DNA of 64,000 nucleotides from Pseudomonas rhodesiae (GTDB lineage: Bacteria > Pseudomonadota > Gammaproteobacteria > Pseudomonadales > Pseudomonadaceae): the NCBI RefSeq assembly GCF_007858255.1, contig NZ_VFEU01000007.1, positions 186,001 to 250,000 on the forward strand, given 5' to 3'. This document shows, piece by piece, positions 44,452 to 53,124 of this stretch (position 1 is the first letter of the stretch; each line of letters opens with the position of its first letter). The notes under the pieces are model-generated. The model searched no databases, had not been told where the DNA came from, and saw nothing but the letters and a program-made list of their open reading frames with translations. The translations under genes and the position numbers were made by a program.

Positions 44452-45017
44452 GGGGAGGTCTCCTGGCGCGCCGCGAGGACCGCGGCGGCTGGTCGCGTGC
44501 CCTGCACGCGGGCAAGGTGGCGCGACACGCTGCGCCGATAGCGGGCGGCGGGCTCGCCGCCTGCGGGGCGGTGGTAGCGGCCGATCGCCAGCAGCCAGTC
44601 CTCGCCGGGGGTGTGCTGCTCCTTCAGGATCTCGGCGGCAACGGCCAGGTTGCGATACGGATCCAGCAGGTCGCACGCGCCGGTAAAGCGGTGCTTGTGG
44701 TAGCCGAGGTTGATCTGGCCCAGGCCCGCATCAATGCGCGTGTGCGGCGTGGCGCGCATCGCCTGCTGCAGGCCAGCGCAGGCGTCGGCGCGCGTGGCGA
44801 AGCGGCGCGACTGGCCGGCGACGTTGAGGGACCACGGCCACGGCACCAGGCGCCCGTTGCGCCGGATGCCGCTCTCCTGCAAGGCCACGGCGTAGAGCAC
44901 GGTCGAGGGGATGCCTGCGCGCTGGGCGGCAAGCTGGTAAGCCGGTGGCGGAACCTCCTGGGCCAGGGCGGCAACGGCATACAGGCCGGCAGTGAGCACC
45001 AGTGCGCGCAGGGGCAT
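44448..45017 (-). CDS. lytic transglycosylase (SLT domain)
   Basis: This 189-residue exported protein has a signal peptide (MPLRALVLTAGLYAVAALA|QE) and a lysozyme-like SLT domain with catalytic Glu in YAVALQESGIRRNGR near residue 48 and the motif GLGQINLGYHKHRF near 100. It opens peptidoglycan for the transfer channel. ATG 45017 lies 3 bases after the upstream stop; ATG 45038, which overlaps the upstream gene, is an alternative. Confidence 0.9.
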   Translation of the reverse strand: MPLRALVLTAGLYAVAALAQEVPPPAYQLAAQRAGIPSTVLYAVALQESGIRRNGRLVPWPWSLNVAGQSRRFATRADACAGLQQAMRATPHTRIDAGLGQINLGYHKHRFTGACDLLDPYRNLAVAAEILKEQHTPGEDWLLAIGRYHRPAGGEPAARYRRSVSRHLARVQGTRPAAAVLAARQETSP

Positions 45018-45019
45018 GG

Positions 45020-45757
45020 CTACGGCTGGCGCTGCCATTGGCCGTTCACTTCGCGCACGGCGGCGGGCAGATCGCCGGGCAGGCCCAGTGACAGCCAGCG
45101 GCCGCCGTCGTGGTTGAGCGTGATGCTGCCGGCGCGCACGCGCGCCGGGTCGATCTGCGCGCGCTTGGCCCAGTCGCGGATGCGCGCGTCATCCTGGCGG
45201 CTGCCCACCATGTACAGGTCGAACTCCGCGCCCGAGGATTGCAGGCGCTGCACGAGCTGTCCGCAGGCTGCGCAGCCGTCCTTGACGAACACCGCCATGC
45301 GGCCGCTGCCGCGCAAGGGACTGCTGGATGGGCCGGCGCCCGGCTTGTCGTCGGGCAGGTTCACGCGCTGCATCCCCGGATTCAGGCGCTGCCAGGCCTC
45401 GTCGTAGGCGCGCTGGTAGGCGAGCAGCTTCTCGACGCGGCGCGCTTCCACCTGCACCTGCAGTTCCGCATAGCGGCGCCGTTCTTCGTCCGTGCGAGCT
45501 TCGATGCCCAGGGCGGACAGCGGGTCCAGGTTGGGCGAGTAGATACCCAGCGGCCCATCCATCAGCTCGCGGTAGCGTGCCCATTCTTGTGGCTGCAAGC
45601 CCCATTCGGTTGCCACCCGGTCGTCCAGCACGCGGGCGGCCAGCGGGCGCTCCTGGCTCTGTGCGTTGCGCGCCGAGGTCGTTGCGGGCTGCTGCGCCCA
45701 GGCGGGCCATTGCGACGACGCCACCAGGACCGCGAAAAGGAGGATCGACGGCTTCAT
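45020..45757 (-). CDS. integrating conjugative element protein, PFL_4693 family
   Basis: This 245-residue exported protein has a signal peptide to about residue 21 (QWPAWA|QQ), a helical part with EWGLQPQEWARYRELMDGPL (the family start) and a C-terminal thioredoxin-like part with MAVFVKDGCAACGQLVQRL near 155. It matches TIGR03759. The CAAC pair suggests redox activity in the periplasm. GGAGC precedes the ATG. Confidence 0.9.
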   Translation of the reverse strand: MKPSILLFAVLVASSQWPAWAQQPATTSARNAQSQERPLAARVLDDRVATEWGLQPQEWARYRELMDGPLGIYSPNLDPLSALGIEARTDEERRRYAELQVQVEARRVEKLLAYQRAYDEAWQRLNPGMQRVNLPDDKPGAGPSSSPLRGSGRMAVFVKDGCAACGQLVQRLQSSGAEFDLYMVGSRQDDARIRDWAKRAQIDPARVRAGSITLNHDGGRWLSLGLPGDLPAAVREVNGQWQRQP

Positions 45758-45769
45758 GGGGTGCTCCGG

Positions 45770-46414
45770 TCAGGGAATCGCCACGCGGCGGGTCTGGTTG
45801 CCGGCCTGGAACACTGCGGTGTTGCCCTCGATCGCCTGCAGGCGCCACGGGCCGACCGCATCCCCGGGCAGCAGCACCTGAAGTTGGGCGGGCGTGAAGT
45901 CCCCGATGCTCGGCGCGACGGACACGCTGCGCTGGCCGGCGCGCAGTTCGGCGCCGACGACGCGGAATGGCAGCGGCGGCAGCTCGGTCTTGGAGGCGGC
46001 GGACGTGCGCGATGCGCGCCGCTGGGCGGGTGCGGTGGCACGCGCGGCGGCTTGGCGCGCCTTGATCTGCTCGACCTCCGCGCGCAGCGCCTGGAGGTCG
46101 TCGGCCGCTGCGTAGCCACTGAGAGATTTCTCGACCTGGGCCGCGCGTGCTTCCAGAATCTGGCGGGTGTCTTTGAGGTCAGCGTCCGTCGCGACGGCCG
46201 GGCGCTGCTGGATGGCCTCGATCGTCTCGGCCAAGCCAGTTGCCTGCGCTTCCAGGCGTTGCAGGCGGGAATCCAGCCGCTCCTGGTCGGCCTGGTCGCT
46301 GAGGGCCTGGTAGCCCAGGGCCGCCAAGACGCTGAGGAAGATCAACCAGAGCCACATCAGGCTCTGCACCACCACGGCGGCGGTCGATCGCTGGGCAGGT
46401 TGCGGGGCGTTCAT
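45770..46414 (-). CDS. membrane-anchored coiled-coil ICE protein (PilP-like)
   Basis: This 214-residue protein has one N-terminal membrane helix (about 14-38), a coiled coil (about 42-120) and a small beta-rich C-terminal part ending GDAVGPWRLQAIEGNTAVFQ, which resembles PilP-type secretin partner domains. It lies between PilL and PFL_4693, as in related ICEs, with ATGA overlap upstream. Role: probably part of the mating apparatus (inference). Confidence 0.78.
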   Translation of the reverse strand: MNAPQPAQRSTAAVVVQSLMWLWLIFLSVLAALGYQALSDQADQERLDSRLQRLEAQATGLAETIEAIQQRPAVATDADLKDTRQILEARAAQVEKSLSGYAAADDLQALRAEVEQIKARQAAARATAPAQRRASRTSAASKTELPPLPFRVVGAELRAGQRSVSVAPSIGDFTPAQLQVLLPGDAVGPWRLQAIEGNTAVFQAGNQTRRVAIP

Positions 46415-47010
46415 GGCTGGCCTCCCGAAACCATGGGTGCCAGCGGGAACGTCTGCACCGCCTCGGTGGCGGGTGGCTCGGATGGGGACTCGGCGACCGC
46501 GCGATCGCCGGGCCGCTCGAAGCAGATTTGCCGTGCGCGGTCATCCGCGTGCAGTTCCCAGGCCGGGCCAGCCAGCGTGAGCAGCGCATCGCGCAAGGTC
46601 ATGGGGCCGAGGTGCAGGTGTACCGCCGGCAACGGCAGCGCGTACAGCTCGATCACGGCATGCGCGGTCTGGCACAGGCCATAGCCGCTGCGTTTGAGCA
46701 CGTGCCGAAGCCCATCCCCGACCGTGGCGCGGGCATCCTCGGGCATGGACACGTCGATGGTCTGCAACAACAGGTCGCGCTGCGCCGCCATGGGTGCCAG
46801 TTCGACCAGTGTGTAGCGGGCGTAGCGCACGACCGGGATGTACTCGGAAGCCTCGGGTTCAGGCGCGGCCAAGACTTCCGCGATGGTGTCGGGCGCGACC
46901 GGCGCAGTCGTCGTCGCGCAGCCACCGGCCAGCACCGACCACAGCAGGCCGAGAAATCCCGCCAGAAGGCGGCGTTCGGGATAGTGAAACCACGGTGGAG
47001 AGGGGCACAT
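46411..47010 (-). CDS. pilL: PilL N-terminal domain lipoprotein (TIGR03748-like)
   Basis: This 199-residue protein is the first gene of the right transfer operon. The lipobox lies near residue 31 (VLAGGCATTT). The PilL_N core includes YIPVVRYARYTLVELAPMAA, TVGDGLRHVLKRSGYGLC and HLHLGPMTLRDALLTLAGPA. It would be an outer-membrane lipoprotein of the type IV or mating pilus system. ATG 47010 has AGGA upstream. Confidence 0.9.
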   Translation of the reverse strand: MCPSPPWFHYPERRLLAGFLGLLWSVLAGGCATTTAPVAPDTIAEVLAAPEPEASEYIPVVRYARYTLVELAPMAAQRDLLLQTIDVSMPEDARATVGDGLRHVLKRSGYGLCQTAHAVIELYALPLPAVHLHLGPMTLRDALLTLAGPAWELHADDRARQICFERPGDRAVAESPSEPPATEAVQTFPLAPMVSGGQP

Positions 47011-47110
47011 AGCTCGGCGTCCTGAAACATCCAGCCCTCACCATCGCCGCTCAGGCCGCGAGCGGCAGCAAACAATGCGAACCAGGCAGCGTCCGATTTA
47101 CCGGGAGCGG

Positions 47111-47136
47111 CAAAAAAAACGGCCCCGAAGGGCCGT
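47111..47136 (-). terminator. intrinsic terminator of the helicase operon
   Basis: On the minus strand there is a perfect 7-bp stem ACGGCCC/GGGCCGT (47119-47136) followed by eight T (47112-47119), 12 bases past the helicase stop. It separates the accessory block from the pilL operon. Confidence 0.93.
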
Positions 47137-47148
47137 AAGTGGAACGTG

Positions 47149-49428
47149 TCATGCGGCGACAAGCTGCCGGGCCAGTGCGACCTCGACGGAATCACCGTCC
47201 TGGTTCAGGACATCGAGCCCGGATTCGGGCACGTCGCCCGAGGTGGACTGCGAGACCATGATCTTCTTGGCCATCAGCTCCAGGCAGGTCATCTGCGAGG
47301 AACCGGCGTAGCCGAGGTAGATCACACGCACGGGCTGCTTCTGCCCGATGCGCCAGGAGCGGCGTGCCGCCTGCTGGAGCGAGTACACGTTGTAGCCCGA
47401 CTGCATGAACACGATCGTCGGGAACTCCAACAGGTCCAGCCCCGTCTTGACCAACTCGGGGTTGGTGATGAGCACGTCGATGCCACGGTCCAGTTGCTCG
47501 GCGATCCAGTCTTCGCGGCGGCTGGCATCCACGCTCGCGCGCAGCACCGCCACCTTGAAGCCTTCCTGCTCCAGCAACACCTTCAGGCGCGACGTGGTGT
47601 CGCGCGTGCCGGTATAGACCGTGTAGGCCAGGACCTTGCGGCCCTGCGCCTTCTCCTCTTTGCAGATGTCGATCAGCTCACGCTCCTTGGGGCTGATCTC
47701 GAACTCGTTGAACTGAGCCGGGACAAACGCCAAGGTGTTGCGCGTGCGCGGATGCACCACGGTCTCCGACCGGAAGCAGCAATCCGGCCAGGCCAGCAGC
47801 ACGTTGAGGACCACACCCAGCAAGGTCGTATCGCGTCGCGCCAGAGCCTGTTTCAGCTCGGCGGTCAGCCGACCCGCCAGATCGCGGTAGGCCGCGGCTT
47901 GCGCCGTGTCCATCGCGACTTCACGGAACTCCTCGTCATACGGCGGCAGGACGTTGCCGCCGATGTCCTTGAGCTTGAGGAAGATCGTGAATGGCAGGAT
48001 GCAGCGCAAGACGCCCTTGGGGCCGAAGCCCGGGGCCTTGACCGTGCGCACCGATACCTTGGTGCCCTTGGCCGTCTTGTGCGCCGTGCCGGTGCTCTCG
48101 GAGTAGATGTCCTTCAACACCCCGTGATCGCGCATGAACGCCATCGCAGCCGAGGTCATGCTGCCGCTCGTGGTCGGGCGGTAGCCGTCTTCGATCATCC
48201 GCCCCGGAAGGGCTCGGAACAGCAGGTGAAAAAGATCATCACCGTAGCCGCCCATCAGCGTGCCAGTCAGCAGCAAGGTCTTGCGAGCCTTCGCCGCCAG
48301 CACGCCCATGGCCTGGCCCTGGGCACTGCCCCCGTTCTTGTACTCATGCGCTTCATCAGCGATGAGCAGGTCGAACGTACCTTGCGGCAAGTACCTCTTG
48401 ATGAACTCCGAGGGTTGATAACCGCCCTCGCCAAAGCCGAACTCCATGTTGGCCATCGCACGTTCCATGCGCGTGGCTTGACGGTCGGAAAACACCAGCT
48501 CGCCGTTGCCATCCATGAGGTTGATGAACTCGTGGATGTTGTCGCCCAGCATCGAGGCCAGGAAGCCGTCACCGAACTTCTGCATCAGCTTCTGCGCAGT
48601 GACTTCCCCGATGGTCGGGATGCGCTTCAGGGCTTTGAGGACGGCCGAGGACTGGTCGCTGCCGGACAGGCTGCGCGGGCGGATCAGCGTCCACAGGGGC
48701 GCAGCGCAATGGCTGCACTTCCTGCGGTACTCCTCGGCTTCGAGCGCGACCGGGTTGACCGGCTCGCCGTCGAGGTCGGTGATGACCGTGCCGCAGTCCG
48801 GGCAGGCCGCCACGTCGCCGTGGCGGGTGCGCCGCTGGGTGAAGACGGGCTTCCAGTGGAAACCCATCCGCATCCTGACGCGCCCCAGGACGAAGAACTC
48901 CTGGCCCGTGGGCTGCACGCCCAACTGCTCACGCAGCTTGAGGAGCTTGACGAGCGTATCCGGCCCATTGAGCACCCATACCTTGGCGCCGGCCACCGTC
49001 TCCTGGATCTCCCGCCGCCACTTGTAAACCAAGTGCGGTGGCGACAGGACCAGAGTGCGGCGGTAGCCTTCGGCGTTGAGCACGGCGGCCGCGGCGATGC
49101 CAACGGTCGTCTTACCACAGCCCATCTCGCCATTGACGATCGCGGCGCGTTCGCCACGGTCGATCAGCAGCTCGGCGGCGGCGTGGACGACTTCGGCCTG
49201 GGCCGGGAACAGCTTGCGTTTGAGGCTGGCGACGATGAGCTGCCGGTGCGCCTGCGGTTGGCCGGTATAGACAGGCGGGTTGGCGCTGTTGAGGGCGTCG
49301 AGCAGTTCGTCGCCGAACTCGCCGACGAAATCCTGAAGGCTCAGGGTCAGAGGGGATGATTCCGCGTCGAGCAGTTCGCCCTGTACGGGCGCGGCGTCAG
49401 CGGCAGTGGTTTCGAGATCGAAGGACAT
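47149..49428 (-). CDS. SNF2/DEAH-type helicase
   Basis: This 759-residue superfamily 2 helicase has Walker A VNGEMGCGKTTVGIAAAA near residue 95, motif II LIADEAHEYKNG near 350, and the C-terminal motif QQAARRSWRIGQKQPVRVI near 695, the SNF2-type RxxRxGQ signature. Between Walker A and the DEAH box is a four-Cys zinc-like element (CPDCG ... CSHC, about 205-240). The gene is conserved in ICEs of this class with unknown substrate, probably DNA metabolism of the element. ATG 49428 has the terminator-like hairpin 49450-49488 upstream. Confidence 0.92.
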   Translation of the reverse strand: MSFDLETTAADAAPVQGELLDAESSPLTLSLQDFVGEFGDELLDALNSANPPVYTGQPQAHRQLIVASLKRKLFPAQAEVVHAAAELLIDRGERAAIVNGEMGCGKTTVGIAAAAVLNAEGYRRTLVLSPPHLVYKWRREIQETVAGAKVWVLNGPDTLVKLLKLREQLGVQPTGQEFFVLGRVRMRMGFHWKPVFTQRRTRHGDVAACPDCGTVITDLDGEPVNPVALEAEEYRRKCSHCAAPLWTLIRPRSLSGSDQSSAVLKALKRIPTIGEVTAQKLMQKFGDGFLASMLGDNIHEFINLMDGNGELVFSDRQATRMERAMANMEFGFGEGGYQPSEFIKRYLPQGTFDLLIADEAHEYKNGGSAQGQAMGVLAAKARKTLLLTGTLMGGYGDDLFHLLFRALPGRMIEDGYRPTTSGSMTSAAMAFMRDHGVLKDIYSESTGTAHKTAKGTKVSVRTVKAPGFGPKGVLRCILPFTIFLKLKDIGGNVLPPYDEEFREVAMDTAQAAAYRDLAGRLTAELKQALARRDTTLLGVVLNVLLAWPDCCFRSETVVHPRTRNTLAFVPAQFNEFEISPKERELIDICKEEKAQGRKVLAYTVYTGTRDTTSRLKVLLEQEGFKVAVLRASVDASRREDWIAEQLDRGIDVLITNPELVKTGLDLLEFPTIVFMQSGYNVYSLQQAARRSWRIGQKQPVRVIYLGYAGSSQMTCLELMAKKIMVSQSTSGDVPESGLDVLNQDGDSVEVALARQLVAA

Positions 49429-49442
49429 TGTGATGCTCCAAT

Positions 49443-49488
49443 GAAAAATGGGGCATGCACCACCCCCAGCGGGGCAATGGCATGCCCC
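49443..49488 (-). repeat. leader hairpin of the helicase gene
   Basis: On the minus strand GGGGCATGC (49480-49488) can pair with the distal GCATGCCCC (49450-49458), followed by a short T-run, or its first bases with a local TGCCCC; the two pairings exclude each other. The same design recurs before other genes of the block. Confidence 0.6.
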
Positions 49489-49564
49489 GTGGTGGGAAGG
49501 AAATCGGCGCGCGGCCGAAGGTGGTTGAAGATGCTGGCCTGAGTGGCCTGCGGGTGAACCGTGC

Positions 49565-49870
49565 TCAGTCTTCGGACGGCAGCACGATGGCAGTGACGCT
49601 GCGCCCCGCATCGGTGATGATGCGAATGGCGAGTCCCGGGTGGATCACATAGTGCGATTCCAGCGACGCGCCCGATTGAAGTGCAACGCCGTTGGCGTGC
49701 CATTGGCAGACGTTGACGTCACCCCAGTCGCCACGGGTGTGGCGCCTGAAGTACGGAATCGGGTCCAGGCGACCCGCGCGGACAAGGCGATCAATGCCTC
49801 GGCTGAAGATGAGCGCCCCGATGGGGAACGCCAGCCTCTGGCAGTAGGTTTCGATGCGATGCGATGCCAT
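49565..49870 (-). CDS. conserved ICE hypothetical protein, paralogue of the next gene
   Basis: This 101-residue protein shares a core with the gene at 49960-50280: both have a basic/hydrophobic helix, then RHTRGDWGDVN (here) or RHVRGDWGEID, and a beta-rich end with ESHYVIHPGLAIRIITDAGR. The function is unknown. A GAGCCAC/GTGGCTC stem (49894-49927) precedes the AGGAGG ribosome site. Confidence 0.82.
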   Translation of the reverse strand: MASHRIETYCQRLAFPIGALIFSRGIDRLVRAGRLDPIPYFRRHTRGDWGDVNVCQWHANGVALQSGASLESHYVIHPGLAIRIITDAGRSVTAIVLPSED

Positions 49871-49959
49871 GGGCTCCTCCTTGAAAGGCTATTGAGCCAC
49901 GACACCCCTGGCGGAGTGAAGTGGCTCCGTCAAGTGGATGGGATGACGAGGCGGCGCCT

Positions 49960-50280
49960 TCAGATCAGGTCGCGCTCTTCGGGAAGCTGGACCACCGTGG
50001 TCTGGTGGTCTTCGCTGGTCTTCACGAGCAACACCAGTTCCGGCGTGATCCGGTACTGGGAGATCATCAGGTTGTCCTGTTGGATTGCGACGTCGTTGGC
50101 TTGGCGGGTGGCCTCATCGATCTCGCCCCAGTCCCCGCGCACATGGCGCTGGACATAGGCCAAGGGGTCGATCAGGCCTCGCCGAGCCAGCCAATGCACC
50201 TTCTCGCTCAACTTCAACGTACTCGGTGCGAACAAGGGTTGCTTGCGCGGCGCAGGCCGCTTGAACGGATTGGGGAACAT
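49960..50280 (-). CDS. conserved ICE hypothetical protein, paralogue of the previous gene
   Basis: This 106-residue protein is a paralogue of the 49565-49870 product (LARRGLIDPLAYVQRHVRGD, then ISQYRITPELVLLVKTSEDH). ATG 50280 is chosen since the AAGGAG site lies 8 bases before; the upstream frame has no similarity. A ggacg/cgtcc stem (50309-50324) lies in the leader. The role is unknown. Confidence 0.82.
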   Translation of the reverse strand: MFPNPFKRPAPRKQPLFAPSTLKLSEKVHWLARRGLIDPLAYVQRHVRGDWGEIDEATRQANDVAIQQDNLMISQYRITPELVLLVKTSEDHQTTVVQLPEERDLI

Positions 50281-50330
50281 GGTGTTTCTCCTTCGATGTG
50301 GTACAGCAGGACGGCAGCGCGTCCGGTGGA

Positions 50331-51440
50331 TCAGCGAATGGTCAGCACCTCGCCCCTTGTCGGGGAGCCAGGCGTCATGTCCCACGCGCGGATAACGGGC
50401 ACAAACTTGTCGGTGAGGATGCGTGTCTCGGCGATGGAGCCGTCTTCGCGTTCGGTGAATTCCCGCTGGAGCGTCTTGTCCTTGTGGGTGTCACCTTTGA
50501 CGACGAGCACGCGCCCCGTCTGGGAGCGCACGACGCCGGAGATCGCGCCCGCGGCCAGAGCCAGGGCGAGATGCCAGTGGGACAAGGCCCGCGCCGGTGG
50601 ACGCAGCGACTGCTGCGCGGTCCCCAAGTGCGTGTCCAGCGACGGCCAAAGGCCTTGCAGCCGGCCAACCTCGTCGGCGAACTGTTCGGGCTCCATCGTC
50701 ACGCGGAAGAAATGCTCCGGCTCGGCCGGACTGGCGGGGACGATGTACGGCAGGAACGGCCATTCGCTCGGCAGTTCCTCGGCTTCGACTTCGCCAAGCC
50801 CAACCTGCAGCAGCAGATTGCGCACGGCCTTGACGCCATCGGGTGCCAGCTCCCGCTGACGGACCCGGCGGCCGAAGATCACCACCTGCTTGAACTGCGT
50901 TTCCACCGCTCGGTAGATACGCAGATCGGTGTAGTGGCGCGTCAACCAGCCGACCAGCTCCGCGTCGAGCACGTAGCCGGGGACGATGAAGACCAGCACG
51001 CCGCTGTATTGCAACAGCGACAGCGAACGCTGATAGAACAGCTTTTCGAGGCGGGCACGGCCCTGGCCCTGATAGCCGATGTTGCCGTTGACGTCCTTGG
51101 ACAGGTCGCCATACGGTGGATTCAGCCACAGTAGTCCGAAGGACTGCTTGGAGATCATCGTGTCCATCAGGTCCGCGTGCAGGCAGTGATCGACCAGGCC
51201 GCGGGCATGGCGCGCCCGCTCGGCGTCGAATTCGACGGCGAACGCCTTGGCCTGTTCGCGCCCGAGGGCATGAGAGGCTTCGGCGATTGCCACGCCTTCA
51301 CCGGCGCAGGGATCGAGGATGCACATCGGCCCGTCGCTGGGCATCAGTGCGTTGAGGGCTCTTTCGAGCGTGGGTTCGTCGGTCGGGTAGTACCCATTTT
51401 TGGCGAAATTGCGGGCGAGCCGCGGGAACATGAGAGCCAT
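50331..51440 (-). CDS. DUF6094-type class I SAM methyltransferase
   Basis: This 369-residue protein has motif I ILDPCAGEGVAIAEASHAL near residue 42 and the catalytic motif LLWLNPPYGD near 105, the signature of N6-adenine or N4-cytosine/RNA N6 methyltransferases. The rest is variable. In ICEs such genes may protect the element from restriction (inference). ATG 51440 has an AGGAGA site. The leader has a GGA-A-GCACGCC stem (51472-51495). Confidence 0.88.
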   Translation of the reverse strand: MALMFPRLARNFAKNGYYPTDEPTLERALNALMPSDGPMCILDPCAGEGVAIAEASHALGREQAKAFAVEFDAERARHARGLVDHCLHADLMDTMISKQSFGLLWLNPPYGDLSKDVNGNIGYQGQGRARLEKLFYQRSLSLLQYSGVLVFIVPGYVLDAELVGWLTRHYTDLRIYRAVETQFKQVVIFGRRVRQRELAPDGVKAVRNLLLQVGLGEVEAEELPSEWPFLPYIVPASPAEPEHFFRVTMEPEQFADEVGRLQGLWPSLDTHLGTAQQSLRPPARALSHWHLALALAAGAISGVVRSQTGRVLVVKGDTHKDKTLQREFTEREDGSIAETRILTDKFVPVIRAWDMTPGSPTRGEVLTIR

Positions 51441-51504
51441 GGAAGTCTCCTGGTTGGCGGGGATGAATGACGGAAGCACGCCAAGGCGTGCCTCCGAGGG
51501 TGGG

Positions 51505-52155
51505 TCAAGCCGCCACCGCTTCCGGCGTCCAAATCTTGGCCGGATAGGGATAGGCGGTGAGCGCGTCACTGCGGATCAGGGAGCCCAGCGCCAAGCTCAG
51601 CGCCGGCACGTCGATGGCGAGCCGATGGCCTTCCAGCGGCCCGAGGGCGGACGGAAGGCGGGCCAGCATCTCGCGGCTTTGCAGCAGTTCCAGCACGGTC
51701 TCGCGCCAGTGGTCGAGCAGCGGCAACGGGCAGGTGTCCCGCACCAGCATCCACAGGCGGTCAAGCCGGTGGGCGCTGTCACGTGGCAGCAGTGCCAATG
51801 CGCTGGCGTTGGCCTTGTCGGGCTTGACGCAGCGCCGGTCGAACAGCCACACGTTGGACAGCGAACCGAACAGCGTTCGCCGGTAGGCGCGCGTGATGCG
51901 CTTTTCCAGGCGATCGACGTTGCCGATGAATACCGGGACGCTGCCGCCCTGGTCGGTGATGACGTGGAACTGGTCCAGTCCCTGCTCGTCGCGCCCGAGG
52001 GTCAGGCGTGCAAGGAACTGCTGGACGGCGGTGTCGCGCGCCCAGATGGACAGGAAGATCAGGTTGCCCTGGTCATCGCCGACGCAAGCGTCGGCCATAA
52101 CGTCCGGGCATTCGTCGATGTGGAACAGCGTGGTGGATGAAGTGTGTGCGTGCAT
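51505..52155 (-). CDS. conserved ICE hypothetical protein
   Basis: This 216-residue protein begins with a His/Thr segment and contains DQFHVITDQGGSVPVFIGNV near 78 and CPLPLLDHWRETVLELLQSR near 145. No domain is recognised. The gene lies in the middle of the accessory block with a GGGGCA hairpin leader (52178-52212). Composition is soluble. The function is unknown. Confidence 0.75.
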   Translation of the reverse strand: MHAHTSSTTLFHIDECPDVMADACVGDDQGNLIFLSIWARDTAVQQFLARLTLGRDEQGLDQFHVITDQGGSVPVFIGNVDRLEKRITRAYRRTLFGSLSNVWLFDRRCVKPDKANASALALLPRDSAHRLDRLWMLVRDTCPLPLLDHWRETVLELLQSREMLARLPSALGPLEGHRLAIDVPALSLALGSLIRSDALTAYPYPAKIWTPEAVAA

Positions 52156-52177
52156 GGTGGTGTCCTCGATGAAATGA

Positions 52178-52212
52178 GGGGCAGCACCGCCCGCAGGGGC
52201 AGCGAATGCCCC
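52178..52212 (-). repeat. leader hairpin before the 51505-52155 gene
   Basis: On the minus strand GGGGCA (52207-52212) can pair with the near TGCCCC (52196-52201) or with a second TGCCCC (52178-52183). This is the same two-way arrangement as in the helicase leader. Confidence 0.6.
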
Positions 52213-52259
52213 GTTAGGGATGAAGGAATGCGGATAAGGTGTTCGATCCGCTTGGGCGT

Positions 52260-52601
52260 TCAGAACGTCTGTTCGGTGAACGAGCCGTCGGCCTGATGCT
52301 TGACTACACGGTTGCCAACGTTGCCCTCGCAGTCCTGTTGGACTTCGGTGAACATGCTTTCGGGCACGTCGATGTGGAAATGGCGCAGGACCACTCGGTA
52401 GTAGTCCAGGTAGTGGTTGAACGGGTCGCTCTCGTGCAGGTTGCTGTACAAGAAGTCGTCGCTCTCGACCTTCGCGGTATCGTCGATCAGCTCGGCCGGC
52501 TTTTCGATGAATAGGAAGAAGTAATTTGCCGGCCGGTCCCAGCCCAGTACGACGGTGATGGGAAAGCCCTTGTGAACGGTGTCGAAGTAGTGCCGACTCA
52601 T
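52260..52601 (-). CDS. conserved ICE hypothetical protein
   Basis: This 113-residue protein has a start like MSRHYFDTVHKGFPITVVLG, then aromatic-rich ANYFFLFIEKPAELIDD and YSNLHESDPFNHYLDYYRVV. No domain recognised. ATG 52601 follows GAGGA at the usual distance. A hairpin with AGCACC/GGTGCT arms lies in its leader (about 52625-52660 region). Confidence 0.78.
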   Translation of the reverse strand: MSRHYFDTVHKGFPITVVLGWDRPANYFFLFIEKPAELIDDTAKVESDDFLYSNLHESDPFNHYLDYYRVVLRHFHIDVPESMFTEVQQDCEGNVGNRVVKHQADGSFTEQTF

Positions 52602-52703
52602 GGTGATGTCCTCGGTGAATCGGAAACAGCACCGCCCCTGAGGCAGGTGCTGCCCCAAGGGGTGGAGAAAAGCCGCGCAAGCGGCGATGACGTGTGCCGG
52701 ACC

Positions 52704-53030
52704 TCAATAGTCCGAATCGCAACCGGACGGGCAATAACCCAGTTCGATTCCGTGCGAGCAGTAGCCGTTTTCGGCGTTCCAGTCCTGGGTTTCCTGCCTT
52801 TCGGCCGGTGTGGCGTAGCCCCATTCCTGTGCGATCTGCAGCGCCTGTGCGCGTTGCTCTTCCGGCAATCGACTGGCTTGCGCGTCGATCTCCGAACTGA
52901 AAAGCGTGACCCAGTGGTCCCAGGACAGGCCACAACCACGCTGGGCGTGCTCGGCGGCTGTCTTGCAAACAGCTCGCCACGCGGGTTCACCCAGCGAAGA
53001 ACGGGGTGTATCGCAATCGATGGTGGACAT
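52704..53030 (-). CDS. conserved ICE hypothetical protein with Cys-rich C-terminus
   Basis: This 108-residue protein is helical in the first part (EPAWRAVCKTAAEHAQRGC) and ends with six Cys/His residues (CSHGIELGYCPSGCDSDY), a possible small metal site. ATG 53030 has GGAG upstream; an in-frame extension to 53111 has no ribosome site. No domain recognised. Confidence 0.75.
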   Translation of the reverse strand: MSTIDCDTPRSSLGEPAWRAVCKTAAEHAQRGCGLSWDHWVTLFSSEIDAQASRLPEEQRAQALQIAQEWGYATPAERQETQDWNAENGYCSHGIELGYCPSGCDSDY

Positions 53031-53044
53031 GATGGAGACCTCCA

Positions 53045-53087
53045 GAAGAAAGCCGGGGGCCTCCCCGCATAGGGAAAGAGCCCCGGC
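53045..53087 (-). repeat. leader hairpin before the 52704-53030 gene
   Basis: On the minus strand GCCGGGG (53081-53087) pairs with CCCCGGC (53052-53058), followed by TTTCTTC. It looks like a terminator or attenuator just upstream of the ribosome site. Confidence 0.6.
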
Positions 53088-53124
53088 GGGTGGATGAAGA
53101 ACACCGCGCATGCGGTGTCTGCGA

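Noticed and set aside
47146..49359. Plus-strand frame of 737 codons opposite the helicase.
   Set aside because: It mirrors the helicase gene, which has Walker A, DEAH and SNF2 motifs.
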